DNA from: Dicaeum eximium
Lineage: Eukaryota; Chordata; Aves; Passeriformes; Dicaeidae
Length of the DNA stretch: 64,000 nt
Direction: 5' to 3'
Assembly (NCBI GenBank): GCA_013396995.1
Contig: VWZP01006690.1
Location: forward strand, 1,818,866-1,882,865
Part shown: one piece after another, positions 37,701-52,700 of the stretch
Layout of the letters: each line of letters starts with the position of its first letter
Numbering within the stretch: position 1 is the first letter of the stretch
The notes under the pieces: model-generated
What the model was told of the DNA's origin: nothing
Database searches by the model: none
The model's input: only the letters and a program-made list of their open reading frames with translations
Made by a program: the position numbers and the translations under genes

Positions 37701-40700
37701 ATTCTCTTCACTTCAGGCCAAGTAGTCTGATCTTCCTCCTGACACTCCCTCATCCTTGTGTCCCCTCAGAGGGGCCCCAGAGAAGGGGAGAGGACCCTGA
37801 AAGCCCAGCTGCTGGGAAGGAGTGGGGCTGTGTGACAGAATGTCACGTGGCACATGGGTTCACAGTCAGGAACTAACACCAGGAAGAACTGAATGCCTGA
37901 ATAACCTTTATAGAACTGTGGTGGACAAGTCAAACAGCTCCAGGCTGGCATGGCAAGCAGGCCATGTTTCAGTGCCATGAGCAGCACAAGGGCTTGCAGT
38001 GTTACAAATCCACTCTCAGAGCTGGCTCTAAGGAAGGGCACCTGCTCCATCCCTCTTGCTGGGTGACTGGATCAGTGTGACAGGAACGTACATGTCCTCC
38101 AGGCTCATCAATGTGCCTGTCTGCAAAAGGAAAAACAACTAGAGCCTGCTAAAATAATGAGATGGAGAAAGCCCAAAGAATTATTTGAACTGAGCAGCAG
38201 GCTGCTGTCAATAATATCAAACTACACCTCTCTGCATCTCCCCAAACAAAACAGACCTTCCCAGCACTGAAAAACACATTGTTTCATTTGCTATTCCAGG
38301 ATGTTTGCTGGCAAACATGTCAATAACATCCCTCTTGCATTTGGCTCCATGGGGTTTCTAACTCTATTAGACAGAATAGATGCAGGATGAAAGGACAGCT
38401 GTGCTACAACTGCCCATAAAAGTGTGGTAAAAAACTATTTTAATTTTTGTTTTTCAGCAAGAGACAGCCCAGAGCTTCTTTGCCTAGAGGTTTTTTATAC
38501 TTTATTTCTTATCTCTTCACACAGGCAGTTATTACCTCTCAACCTCTGCTGATAAATATATTCTAGTGTAACAGATCATTATTAAATCTTGGGGAGTCCT
38601 GACAGATTCATGAAAGGTTTTATTGGATTTACTTGCAGAGAGATAAGCACAGATGACTAACAAGCACCTTGTGATCTTGTTTTGCTCTCCCAGTCCAGGC
38701 CCTACCTCTCTCACCAAGAGGGACATTATTAGTAACCTGGGCAGCTTCAGATAATCTTGTCATTCAGTACAACTGAAACATATAAATCAGTGTTGTGTGT
38801 TAGACTTAGGTCAGCCTGTAAGTATGAAATTTCCATTTACTCTTTGCTGCTGCACATCCCAGACCATTATCTGAGAAGGTGCAAGAAGCAGTGTACTGTA
38901 GTTCCTTTGGGGCTGAGGAATGTGTTCCCTAGGGCAAAACCCAGCTTGTCCTCAGGAAGGCATTGCCTCGTGTGAAGGAGGAACTACAAGGCTTAGGAGG
39001 GTCAGTCACAGCACTGGAGTCTTGTCCTGTGTCACCAGTTTCAATCAATCAGAGAAAGTAAAATGCAAAGCCCCTCCCCATTTCTGCCCATTTAGAAAAT
39101 AGTTCCTCTATAATACTTCAATATGGTATACACAGAACTCTATTAAAAGAGGTATGCTTGCATCATCCAGCACCAGAAGGTCAGAAAGCCTCAGTGCACT
39201 GTCTGTACAATTTAATTTTCTTGGAGTATGCACTGACTTTCATACTTTGGAGTGTGCATTTGACTACATGTCCAAGACTTGTTTCTCCGTATCAATTTCT
39301 TGTGTGAAGAATGGGAAGCCATGAACAGTAAATGCATCTCCTTTCCTAGAACCTGAAATCCAAGCTCACTGGCATACAAGCTTTGTGCTCCTGTGTCTCA
39401 CCCCTATTTCCTCATCAGCAGTGGCCAAGTTACCTCAGTGCAGCCTGGAAGATACAAAGCAGTGAGAATTGTGTTGGAGGAGAAGAGCTACAGGCATTGC
39501 AGGGTTCTGGAATGGTTACACTGATGGAGTGCTAGAGGACAACAACAACAACACAGGCTGCAAAGAAGGCTGGGACAAGGGAACACCCATTGCAGTCACA
39601 AGGTCTTAGATGCCAGAAGTTTGGTAACAGCCTGAACATCATCAAATTCTGTTTCCCAGGAAAGGAGGCCTGTAGGGATGATTTTGAGTCATCACAGTTT
39701 CTATACATAGCACAAGATCTACCTTTTAAATTACCCCAGCACTTCTGCTCTTTTTGCTTCTGCAGGAGTGCATTTTTAAGCAGCTGAGGGGAACTGTGGA
39801 TGAGGACCAAACAAACTGGACTGAACTCCTACTGAAACCTGTATGTCTTGAAGTTGGGGCTCACATTTCTGCCTTGCTTCTGCTTGAAAGGCTTCACAAA
39901 GCAATCAGCTGACTCTCCCAGGCACTTGCCAGGCCCTGTGTCTGCTCCCTTAGAAAAATGAGCTGCCACCTTTGCTTTCAGTCAGCAGCTCAGTGCTGGG
40001 CTGGTTTCATCCTGCTGCAATCCACATGACCCACTCTTTTTTTTTGTCCTTACTTATTTTGAGACAGAAACGTTAACTAAAGCAGATAATTTCATGTTAA
40101 AATGTCCACATTATGCTTGCTAATGTTGAAAACAATAACAGTGTTACAGAATCACAAAGTCACAGAATGAAGCCAAAAAAGCAACCTGAACTGTGGAACT
40201 TCCACATTCAAATTGAAATTAACACTAGAGCTTGCTCCTGGCACCACTATGCACTTTCAGAGAGCTTTAGATATAGAATTTGTAGCTCCTTCAGCTATCC
40301 AAACCCACCACTACACAGTACACAGCAGTGAGCTGTCCTTGATCACAACAAAGGTGTTCATTATGTCACCTCTGTTTTTTAAAATTAATCAACCAACTTC
40401 CCTGGTAGTGCCTGAGATAAGAAAATGACAGGTTGAGGGACAAAACAAAACATTTTGGTACAACTGTCTCCTACCTATTGGGATGGAAGAAATCTGAGAG
40501 TAGAGATCCAACATACGATTGCCATCTACATCTACGAGGTAGTTCCCTCGGCTCTCTTCATAATTGCAAAAGAAGTGCACAGCTTCTGCATTCTTCAAGG
40601 AAAAGAAAACCATTGGTGCTTTAAAAAGTGGCAGTATGTAGGAAGGTGCAACTAATGGTTATACAGCAAAATCTGATAAAAATATCTAATGCTAGGAGAA

Positions 40701-43700
40701 AAAGACACATTATATTCACTGCATGGGAATAACTGTACGGCTATTTTTATAACGACTGTTAAAAGGGAAAAAGTAAAGTCTTTACTTTTCTACAGAAATT
40801 AAGCACAGACTTGGAGACGTTGCTCATCTTAGGAAGGCAATATGTACTTAAGCTGACACACTTTTAAACTCAAGCCATAATATACCTTGTTTTCATTGGC
40901 CACTCTGTAACAACTCTGAAGTTTTTCTTTAAACACACATAGTTCAAACACATATGTTGAAAGAAAAAACCCTGATGCTAGCAAAATGATCCTGCAGTAT
41001 TCAAAATATGCTACAAAATATTTTATTCAAATGCATATATAAACCACACACAATGTACTCAGTGTGGAAACCCAGAGTCAGCATTTCACCTTTCTCTGTG
41101 GCACAAACTTACAAACCAGGATTTTAAAACAAGTTCTGAAATCAAAGTATTAACACCCCCCAAAACACAGAAAATTTGACAAATTACCTGAATGCCATTC
41201 AGCTTCTTCATTAATTCCTGCAGAAAAACAAATGTCAGAGTCTTAGGTGTGCAATTAGCAAATACTGATGGAGAATGTATATTTCTTTTTTATGATCCCA
41301 TAAATCATAGGCAAACTTTGAAGTCCTGTGTGCTTACCAGGCAACTCTACTTGCCACAGGAACTTTCATGGTGCATCTTGCAAATATTAGAGTCAAAACT
41401 ATGACCTGTGGCATGCAGAGCTAAACGGGCTGCAAACACAGTTTAACTGTAAATCTCCAAAAAGGGAAAGCTGCCTCTTCTATATTGACCAACTGAACTG
41501 AGAAAACAAGAGAGAAATCAGAAAATAAGAGAAGCCAGAGTCACACAGAAGGGATACTAGTACATTGGTTCTAGAAAGACAGCTCCTTTTTATTAAAAAC
41601 AACAAAAAACCTCACAAAAACCAAAACCCACCACATCCACAAACGCTGACTCTGCCAGAGTAAAACAACATCCAGCAAATTCAAACTCTTGCTTCATTTC
41701 AAAACCAAAGCATTATTTCACACAACAAAAAGTTTCTATTTCAGCAGGAGCACAAGTGACCAAGCCTGATCAGATTTTTACTAAAATGATGGTCTTTTGC
41801 TTTGAATTATTCTTTGGGAATTATTATTATATGGGAACTTGGCAGTTGAGATTCAGATCTGCCTCTCAGAGAGGGGCATTTTATTAATGAGCTTTTTATT
41901 CTCAACCTCCTGATAAAAGTAGGAGTAGACTTATGGAATTATATTTATTCACTTCAGATTTAAGGTTTGAAATGAAATCTGTTTTCTAGCAAGTCAGACA
42001 CAGCTAAAGATAAAAAAGAAAACCAAGTTACTATACTTTGGATACTTACTCTAGATCGTGGTCCAGGAACTTCTGTCTTCATCAGAGGTCCATCATAATC
42101 AAAATCCACATCAATTTTAGCTGCAGCTTGACTGATATACCTGTGTCCTGTAAGAAATAATGAAAACCAGAGTACAGACCATGTTTTCTGTTCTCTCCTT
42201 TTAGAAGATACATCCAAACCTTGCCTGACTGAAAACACTTGACAGATGAGACCAGTTACATTGGGCTGTCCATAGTGAACTATATATCTCATCTTTGACC
42301 AGTCTTAAAACTAATACCAGTGAGGTGGCTTTAAAAAAAAAAAAACAAAACAAATCAAAAAATCCCAAGGGAAATCACAAGGCAACCCTAGAGAAACAGA
42401 GGCAAGTCCTCCTGTAAAGCACTGGAGGTTTGAGAGCACATCTCTTTCCATCTCTTTTGTTGGGTCTGTCCATTATGCACTGTGCAAGCCTTTGCCATAA
42501 ATTCCCCACTCCTACACAGAGATGGTCAACTACCAGTAATAACCAAAAAGCCTGATGGAGTCCATAGGAAAAATCCAGTATGATGCTTTTCAATAGCTCA
42601 AAGAACACTCTTTGGGAAAGATTTGTCTCAGAAAGGTAAATGGCCTTGTCTCACATGAAACCAGCATTCTGCAATGCAGCTCTCAAATCTGAGTCCAAAT
42701 CAGTGCCAGTTTTCCTTCTGATCTTGCTGGGTTTTATCCACAAGTGTGGAGAATCATAATAAACTTAACACCTTAATGTAAACAAAAGGCAAAAATGTCC
42801 TGTGCTTTACCAACAACAGGCTCTGCTTCCCTTTCTGAATTAACTTTAACTTAACTGTAATTTAACTTAAAATACAGGGCTTAGATAAACTTCATGTGAC
42901 AGAGACAGTTCTGGTAAGCATGTACCATTCCAAATATGTGCATATTCCATTAAGGGGATTATGGGATAATATGGGGATTGTACATTTGCAAAAAAAGGAA
43001 GTACAGACACCAAAGCTCTACCAAGGTGACCAGCAGAGACTGTGAGCTTGCTCTGCACGCTGTGGCTACATGTTGAACTAAACCAACATTCTTGGCAATT
43101 ACATTTTTGTCATGGAGCATCTGCAAACCTCTACACAGCATGGTATCAACAACAAACTGATCTTAATGCTCTTAACTTGGGGATATCACATTTGGACCTG
43201 AAAGAAGAGGGCGTAATTTTTTTTTATATCTCTGGTAAGCATTTTTAAGCTGGTGCAATTTGGATGCCCAAAATGAAGGTCCTTAGCTCTCCTTGTCACC
43301 AGCTGCAGCTCAGACCCAGGCTCAGCACAGAAGTCAGGCAACACCAGCTCTTGGCTGGGGCACTCAGAGCAGCAGGGTCTGAAGGTACCACTCACCACAT
43401 CCTGCTCTGTCAAGGCCATGCTGCCGGGTGCTAAACCAATAAGCTGCACCCCAGTTTGGCAGAGGTGCAGGGAGGGAGATGCCTGGGCAGCCAGGCCAGC
43501 AGTCAAACACATGGAAATCCCTGAGCTGCAGCACTGACACCAGAAATCCTGGTAGCACCAGCCCCTTTGCACTTTCATCTATACCCACCTCTCACTGCCA
43601 GAGCTCTGTTCCAGCAACGTACTGAAAATGTTTTGTGTTTGGAAGTAACAGTTGTTAAATAAACCAAATATTTATCAAGGAAAACAGAAGGTATCCTGTG

Positions 43701-46700
43701 ATACTGCCCGGCAGTGCTCCAGCACAGCCATTCAGCCGAAATTTCCGACAGTCACTCGAGACATTTGCCTCAGCTTGTGTCAGCCCAAGCTGAGGTGTCT
43801 CAAGCAAGCCCGATTTCAAGAAACTATCTGGAAAATCACCACCCTCTGAGCACTTAAAGTCACTGCTCATCTTGGGAAAACTTAGTCTGCAAAGATGATT
43901 ATTCTCCCCAGCTTTAATTCAAATGCGTCAGTGCCTCTCCGCAAAGCTATTAATAGCTTTTGTTACAGCAAAACCATTTTTGTGTCATTCTGTTTAGCGT
44001 TCATGTAAATTGGAGACTGCATGGCAACTGCTCCACTGAAGGGGGAAAAAGCTACTGCATATAAAGATCCAAATCTCCACAATTCATAGGCAATAAGGCT
44101 GCAGGTTTAGTAGACACTCTCAAGTCTAAAAGGAGAAGAGACTGAACTTACCCTTTTATGCACCCACTCCTTCCCCAGTGGGGATCCCACCAAACCAGCT
44201 GCAAACATTTCTGCTTCTCCTGTGTCCTCTTCTCTCCCTCCCCCCAGGCTCTGGGTGCTATTTCTTATGGCAAAGGGGAAAGCACCCAGAGGCACAGAAC
44301 GTACAGGACATTTTGGGAGTCAGCACTAACAGGAAACATACCCAGCACCAGACTTGGAATAATTTGGCACAGCTGCAGAGTTAAGACAGGTGAGCCATAA
44401 CCAGCAGGCACAGTCCTCACCCTCCTCCTCCCCACCCTGCCCGGTGCCCTGCTGCCAGAGACCCTGTGCCACCACATCCCCTCTGCTCATCTCCCAGGAT
44501 CCTCTCGTTTGGAGAACACCTCCTTCCTCAGTCTTTTCAACTGAGTTCTCACAAAAATGCACTTGTTTGGACCATGATTAAAGATTTCCTCTTCTGCAAA
44601 CACCCAAGCCATTCCTGCAAGGTCCTGACTGCCAGGCTGGAAAACCCAGAGCAACAGTCCTGGCCACCACCTGGGAGGGGTGGATGATATTCCTCCTCTT
44701 CTGCTTCCCTCAAGGATGATCTGTGAAATATTTTAACAGATAAGGATTCTAACTTAAACACAAGTTCAATTACTTCTCTACACAGGTTTTGTTGTGGATA
44801 CTGCAAACAGCATGTCGTCTCCTACAAAAAAAATTCCTATTTACAGAGCTGTATAACAGGGACTTAAGTTGGAGAATATTTTAATCTTGCCCTAACTTGT
44901 CTAACAGCACAAGTCAAGAGGAGGTTGCTTCCTTCAGCCAGGCTGTGTAACAAAGACCCAAGTGGGTCAGTCTGCTTTGCAAATTTTTAATCATCATCAT
45001 CATCTTTTTGCTACAGTTTATGCCACAGTCTCTTTTACACTGAACCACGTATCTAAGGGCACATCTGAGTTACCAGAAATGAAGAGCACCTTGCTGTGCA
45101 GTGCTGCACTGCTTCACACCAGCACAGCTCATGTCTATCAACAGACAGGTTTTCAGACACAGCAAAACTGTCAAGTGAAACCAAAACAGACAGGTCTTCC
45201 TAGAGAAGAGTTGATTTAAAGATAATTTTTATCAAATTAATCATGTTGGTCAATTTTTGAGATGTTTTTTTAAGCAAAGGTTTCAGGAGCAGCTTATCCA
45301 AACCACAATCATTTTCAGTAAGTCTGTGAACCAGAGCCAGCTGAAAACTTAGCAATGCAGGTGAACAGGCTTCCCTGCTCTTGCTTGTTATCTTCTAAAG
45401 CACATTACAGGCAAGTGATTTCTAGGCTGATTCACTGATACAAATTTAATTTCATATACTTGTTTTCAGGAGCCCACAGAATGTCTCGTTTTATTAATTC
45501 CAGTATAATGGCACTGTACCCACTGATTGATCTTAGGCTTGCCAAAGCATTGTTCCAGTCCCTGGCTCAGGCAAACACTGTGGCTGGCATCTAAAGGAAC
45601 AGATTGCCATAAACAAAACAAAAATGCCCGGTGTCACTAGATCAAAGGATTTTGGAAAGTGGTGGGTTTTTTTCCCTTAGGTATAGGATGAATAATACAG
45701 GCTAGAACAAAACCCTCAAAAACCAAAACTCCAACATAAAAGCAAAAACTTTGATAGTAAAAGCTAAATCAAACTGGAGTAAATCCTCCAACTTTATATT
45801 TTAGTGAAGTTCTTCTCCCTGGGAGATCATAATAAATTATTGGCATAAACTCACACAATTTCTAGTAAGGTCAGTGGATTTATTCCAAATACCCCAACTC
45901 CACTACTCATCAGATGAGCATATTTGTTCACAGGACTGGTTAAAACTAAACAAAACAACCCCAATTTTAAGAACACAGAAAAGTTTCTCTGCTTCCCTCA
46001 TCTTAACTATTTTTTTCTTTTTTTCCCCTCCCTACTCTTACTCAAGTAAATTGAGTAAGTAAATTGGGCCTCTGATCAGAAACTGTATTGACAGTGAAAT
46101 TGTATTGACAGGTGGCTCCTGCTGAGCTCCATCTCTGTGTGACTCCGGGGGCACACACAGGTGACACTGTGGGCACACCCAGGCTGTGCCAGCCACAGCA
46201 CTCACACACAAGGAGCTCTCCTGGCCAAGGGCACCTGAACAGCACAGACACAAACTCTCTTACTGCCATATGGCCCAAGACCTTTGCAGGCCAATGCTCC
46301 CCTGGTGCTCAGGGATGCGCCCAAAGCCTCGTGGTGACAAAGGCAAAGAAGCCCAGCAGTTTGGAGTAGCTGAGAAGTCCAGCTCAGCTAAGGCAGCAGC
46401 TTTCCAGGCACTTTCCAGGGGATGGCCCCAGCACTGCTCCCCTTCCCACAGCCCATTTCCTCCCAGCCTCACCCCTGCCCTTGCTCTGCAGGCCAAAGGG
46501 AGCTCAGACCACTCTCCAAAGGCACAGAGGATGTCAGAGCCCTGCCAAAGGCAGCCTGGGCACCCCTGCCTGGGCACCCCTGGCTTTCTGGCACCCCCCT
46601 CTCCACAGCTCCTGCAAGGCTTTGTTCTCCAGGCCCTGCAGAACAGCAGGACATGGTGCTGCCTCCTGCCCTCCAGGGCCTGTGTCCCTGCTCACAGCAC

Positions 46701-49700
46701 AGCTCCAGGACGTGGCTGCTCTGCTGCAAAGGCTTTTCCAGGCACTTGGACAGGGTGATGGATGGCTGCATCAATACCTGCTTTGTTTAGCCTGGAGGAG
46801 GGTTTCAGGCCATGCTCTGTCTCCCTTGCTTCCCCCCAGCTCAAGGATCAGTACCAGTCACCTAATGGTGCAAGAAAATGCAAATAAATCAGGTCACTCA
46901 CTGAAGTGCTTCATCCCCTGGGAAACTGCAGCAGGCTCTGCCCAGCTGGCATTTCTGTCTTGAAGGTACTCAATGAGCTTTGCAAGTCAGCCCAAAGTTT
47001 TCCTGTTTGACTGTTTAATATCAGTTTACCCTGCAATTGAAACTCTGAAGAGACAAGATACAATGTAATTCAGGCTACCCCAACTTGATATTGAGGAGCT
47101 GTAGACATTTGCAGGCCAGGTCTGGGTTTTTGCCTCCCAAAAAGACAGCAGAGATGGGATAGGTAAAAACTGAGATTGTCACTATGACCAAGGAAAGTAT
47201 TTTCAAGAATTGAGAATCCCTGGTGGCTGGTCCTTCAGTGAACTAACAGCATTAACTTTGTAATAAAAGGTAATCCCTTGATTTTCTGTTGACATCTGAG
47301 CAAACTGCCTTAGAAAAGGGGGATTCTTTGTTATATTATCTTAAGAACAGGAGCAAATGACATAACTCAGCTCTCATCTTAAAAGTGTGTAGAGCTAATG
47401 GGCTCTGACCAAGTGTCTTCTCTAAAGAAGCATTACCAAAGCTCTCAAATTACATTTAGCTAACATGACCAAGAACAGCACCCTTTTCCCCCTGGTAAAC
47501 AAAGCTGTCTTTTTTTATCATGGCCAAAGTTGAAACACAAGCACAGGTATTGTTAATGAACCTCATTCAGAGAGCCCATACGCTGAACCATTTGCACAGA
47601 ATTTTCTACCCATCCCACGTAAAGAAGGTGGACATAAGTTGAATTCTACTTTTCTTGCAGACTTCTCAAAGCTCTCATCTTTCATCATCTTTCTGTACAC
47701 TTGAATAACATCAGCAAATTATCACATCCTTCCTTTTCATCCAACAGGATGTCATCACTTGCTAGCAGGCAGAAAAAGCTCATTTCCCAACTCTGCTTCC
47801 CTGCGCTGCCCCCACTGCTCACCAGGAGTCCCAGTCAGCAATTCTAACAAAGTACCACATTGCTATAGCAACATAATTAATATAAGTGCACCCTGCTAAT
47901 TTGGTGATGCTGGTAGTCACAAAGAGCAGCACTGTTGGCAGCTCTGTGCTGATCTCTGATGACAGAGCTACAGTCAAGGCAGGGCTAGAAAGAGCTTGAA
48001 CCTCTCATGTGTTTGACCAAAAATAACACTCACATGAACACAGTTCCTAAGTGTACAACTGTGTATTACCTGGGAGAAACTCCAGTGGAGGCACTGAAAG
48101 GACATGGGTGTAATGAATAGAAGGAACAATTCCAAGGAAAAGGAAAAGACGAGGAGTGAAAGTCCATGCTGGCACAACCAGAGCTCTCAAACACAAGTGT
48201 CTTGCTGTGAAGGGGTGTAGCAGAAGCTCTGCAGCCCCCAGGGAGGCCCTGTGCCACATCACTGCTGCCCTGTGCTAGTGCAGACAACCTCCCTTGCAAG
48301 CCCCTCCACAGTGTCGATCAAACCACCTTCCAGACAGGATTTTCAGAGCATGGAGGCCCTGACAGCCAAAGGTAGGAGGACTGTGATTTCCTCTGAGTCC
48401 TCTTTTATGTGTTACAAGTAGAATCTGTTACTAACAGATCTTGAAAGGGAATGGCAAAAGGCCAGGCTAGCTAGAGATGTTTGGGAAATGAACATCACTA
48501 TTGCATAACATTGTGAAAACTGAGATTGCTATTTACAGAGTGCTTATGCTGCAAGATCAGAAGCTCTTCCACATGAGATTGTCTGTATTTCAGCACTCCC
48601 ACATACACACTTTGGATTCTCCAAAGATGAAGAAAAAACTAATATCACACAGGCCATAAAGAAGTGGAAACTCCTGTAAGAAAGAACAAGAGAAGTTCCC
48701 CTTCACAATCCCAGCACAGTCCCAAACCAACTCCTCAGGAGAGTTACAGGAGCATCCAACCGCTGGTCTTGAAGTGATCTGAACCAGTGGTAACATCCTC
48801 CTTCTTTCAACAGTACAACAGCTACAGAGCTCATCTGGACACCTCTGGAGGTGAGCAACCAACCACAAGGAACACCCAGATGGGAAAACAGCCAGCATTG
48901 CTACAGCCACCCTTTGTGGCACAGAAGGAACACGAAAACTGGGTAGGAACATCACATTCACTCAAGGAACTGAGAACAGCAGTCCCAGCTTGGACTCTGC
49001 CTTGTACCAGAGCCTGCTCACAACAACAGGTTTTATGTGATTGGTTTTATATAGCTCAGCTTTTTGTGAAAGCGTCTGATCAGACAGAAAAGTAAAGATT
49101 CCTCAGTCCAACAGGAGAGGTTGCACTCCAGTTTCCAGGGCTTCAGTTGAAGCTGACCTCCAGCTGACCTCTACAATCCCAAGAAGGGGATTGTTCTCTG
49201 CTTCTGCCACACATCCTTCACATGAATCCAGGCTGTTCTCTCTGATTTCCTCAGGGAGGCTCTTAATGTACAAACCAAATAAAAAAAAGTAAAAGTCTTA
49301 GCAAGGATCAATACTGGAAACAAAAGTGTGACTGAGAATAAATCATTCTCATGGCTTTCCAGCCTCTTTGTGGTAACTGTGATGGGGACAAGTCAATAAC
49401 TAGTATGAACATCCCTCAGACTTTACTGCAGTGCACCTGGCTGCTAAACATTATTATCCTCTCCAGAGAGACAGGAAACAGGCTGAGTTAGGTAAAGCAC
49501 AGCCTCAACAAGTGCTAGTCTACTTAGTGCACTGCAATGGAAGGGCACAGACTCTGGAGGAGAAAAATTGGACCTACAAGGAGTTTGAGAATACTCAAAC
49601 AGTATTCAGCAGAGAGAAAAGTATGAGGTCTTGGGGGAGACAACAGTTATCAAACACGTAAAAGGCTGCTGCAAATTAAAAATAAACATTTGAGCCTCTA

Positions 49701-52700
49701 GGTCCTTTGAGGGCAGGCCAAATAGTAAGGACTTGATTTTTTTCCTGTTTTGAAACTTAGGCTAAATATTAGGAAAAAAGTTTTAAAGGTAAGGTCAATT
49801 CAGCAATAAGCAAATTGCCTGGGGAGGCTGCAGAAGCTGCAGAACAGATCAGCATCCTAGAAGGGCATGGGTGTGCACTAATGCAAACTGATGCTACCTT
49901 CAGGCAGCAGCCTGACCTTCTGCCATGCTTTCAGTGCAGGATTCAAAGACAAATTCAACCCCTTTGGGTGATCAGCAGGGAACTGAACTACATCTCTGGA
50001 GCGCCAGCCTGTCCTCATGGCTATGGCACTGCCCTACCAGCCAACAACCAACTGCCTCCAAAGCATGGCCAGAACAGCTCTCCTGCTGCAGTGCCCAGCT
50101 GATAAAACCAGAGCTGGCACAGATGGAATAAACACTTACATGCACACCACCAGTTGTGATCAACTTGCAGCACATCAGGCTGACAGGAGCAACAGAACTC
50201 AATTCAGGTAAGATGTAACACGGAGATACAGCCTCATTTCCCCACCATCAGCTGCCTCTCCTGGCCCTGCCTGGCTGATTCCCACGGAGAGCACAATGCA
50301 GGAGGCGTTGTAAAAGAAAGATTAGGTTAGTTACTCACTGTATTGTCATTCTGCCACCCTTCAAATTCTAGTGAACTTTATCTTTGAGGGCAAACTATCA
50401 AGCAGATCAAACAGAGAAGGAAAACAGAAGCAGACCTGATTAAGGGCTTATTTTCAAGCAGGGCAGGATACTTACAAGGTTCACGTCTTTGGGTAAGATT
50501 TAAGTTGTGCATTACTTTCATGTGTTTTGCTTAGATTTTGCATTTTGATCAACTTAAATGATTTCCATTTTCTGTTTCTAGTTTGCTTGCCAGGGTTTAG
50601 CATTGTGTGAGTAAGTAGAACAGTATGCAGTGGTTAAGTAACAAAGATTTTCCAACTAGAGAAATAGTCAAGGATGAAAAAAATCTCTTTGTAGAAATAC
50701 ATTTATTGTAGATTCAAGATGAACAGGAAGATTTGCTTAATGCACACATACAACTGAAACATGACAGCCTACAGACACAAAGACCTACCAAGAAGCAATC
50801 TATTCCCTCCTCTCCACCTCCATCCCCCCTTGGCAACCCTGTCATTTCATTATCCACACACACAAAAAAAAAAGGTATTAGCCCAAATGGCGCCGCAGGA
50901 TTTCTGTGGGAGTAATGTACAAGTCTCTTTTTTAGCCTGTAAAGCTCTGAACTTGAGTGCTCAAAAATACCTTGGAGGCAAGCACTCTGGAGCAGAGAGC
51001 TCCTGGAAGTCACCCTGAGCACTTCCCTAACAGCCACAGAGCCCAGCACTGCAACCTGAGCTGGGGCTCAGGAAAATGGCCTGGAGCTCCAGCTTTGGCT
51101 CCAGCCATCAGAGCCTCCTGCCTGCTCTGTGAGGCAGCAGTGTCACAGCACACAGCTCCTCCTGCTGAGGGGCTCTCCTCTTGTTCCATCATTCCTGATT
51201 TCTGCTCACTCACACAGAGCCTTCAGACCCAAAGGCCACAGGTCTCTTATACAACCTGCAGCTAAGGCCCTCTATTATTCAAATCTTCAGTATTTTAGCA
51301 GGCTTGGAAGTTTCCTGGAAGCAAGGATGGATTAATGGAGTCCAGAGCTGCCTTCCTGTCTTATGAGGATTATGAGGACTCCCTCACTGGTGGTGAGAAA
51401 GGAGTTTGTGCACCTGCCCTGCAGTGCCCACCTGCGCCTCTGTGCTTGGGAAGCAGCACGGAATTGTACAAGACACTGGGAGGGAGAGGAAGCATTAAGT
51501 GATGCTGAGGTGACAGATTGGCTCAAAGGACTGGCAGCTAACAAGGCCTGCTGGCTGCAAGCACTTTCCATTGCCCACCATTGACCACAGGCTCCCTGCT
51601 CCTGCCCAGGGTGGATAATCAGTGCGTCACTGCCACAAATAGAAGTGCATCCTGCACTGAAACACTGACCTAATATCTTCTAATAGTTATAAGACCAGAC
51701 TTGGTGTTCTTTAGTCAAAGGTCAACTGCTCCCCGAAGGGCATTATTGAAAAGGAAATCAATGATGTTTAAGTTTCTGAGCAAATGGAAGGGTGTGCTTG
51801 GTTTATCCTGGCAGTGGCAGAAGGAGCACAGTGGCATTGCAGAAGGAGGGTGGAAGGACAAGAGGAACACTAAGATTTACTCAGTCACAAAAAAAGCCAT
51901 TCAGCCATAGTGTACTCAGTGTAACAGCACATGGAATGGATGATCTTAAGATTCCACACTGCTTTGTCCAACATAGTCAACAGGAATTTAGTTTTTATAT
52001 CTATTTCACAGAGACTGCAGGTTTAATATACACATACACATGCTAAATGTCAAGCCAGGGCCAAGCCAAAACTTGTCACTCACTTAGGAGAAAGTAGTTT
52101 GATGCCATGTGGCAGGTTTTTATTTCACAGCAGAGCTCAGTTGGGGCAGAAACACACAACTCCAGTGAGGGTCACATCTGCATGCCAGTCACACAAAACC
52201 TCTTCACAAGAGAAGATGGACAAGTTGTGCTACACAGCACAAAGAGAAAACCCAGCTCATTTTGATGAATGATTGTCTCATCTCTGCACCACGGAGTGCC
52301 AGAGAATAAAAGCAGAGTTCCAAGGGCTGAAGAGCTTTACTTCAGTTAGCACGTTTACAGAGCAAATTATTAACTTGTTACATTCTTGTTTGAAGAATGA
52401 AAAAATATCAGATATACTTTGGACTACAATTGTGGTCCAGTTTAGACTACAACTGCATTATTATCTAAGATGCAGAACATCATATTCCTCAAGTTTTGAA
52501 AGACTCAACACCAGAGGACAAACCCCAGCAATGTTCAAACTGGAATTCCATCCACCAGTGTAAAGTTAACACTTACTAAACACGAAGCAGGAAAACACAA
52601 GGAAACACTTACCAAATATGAAACAGGAAAGCACAAGGAAATACTTACCAAATACAAAGCAGAAAAATACAAGGAAACACTTACCAAATACCAGCAGTCT

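Larger units (their letters stand above)
42148..52684 (-). other. ABAT: ABAT intron between first two coding exons (10.5 kb)
   Basis: No exon is supported here. It holds a GC-rich patch at 46100-46800 whose open frames resemble no protein I know, a decayed CR1 piece at about 49725-49870, an ATC microsatellite, and at its 5' end the 36-bp repeat array described separately. Confidence 0.8.

Noticed and set aside
46186..46758. 190-residue + strand open frame
   Set aside because: It lies in a GC-rich intronic patch with equally long overlapping frames on both strands, low-complexity Pro/Ser/Gln content and no recognisable domain.
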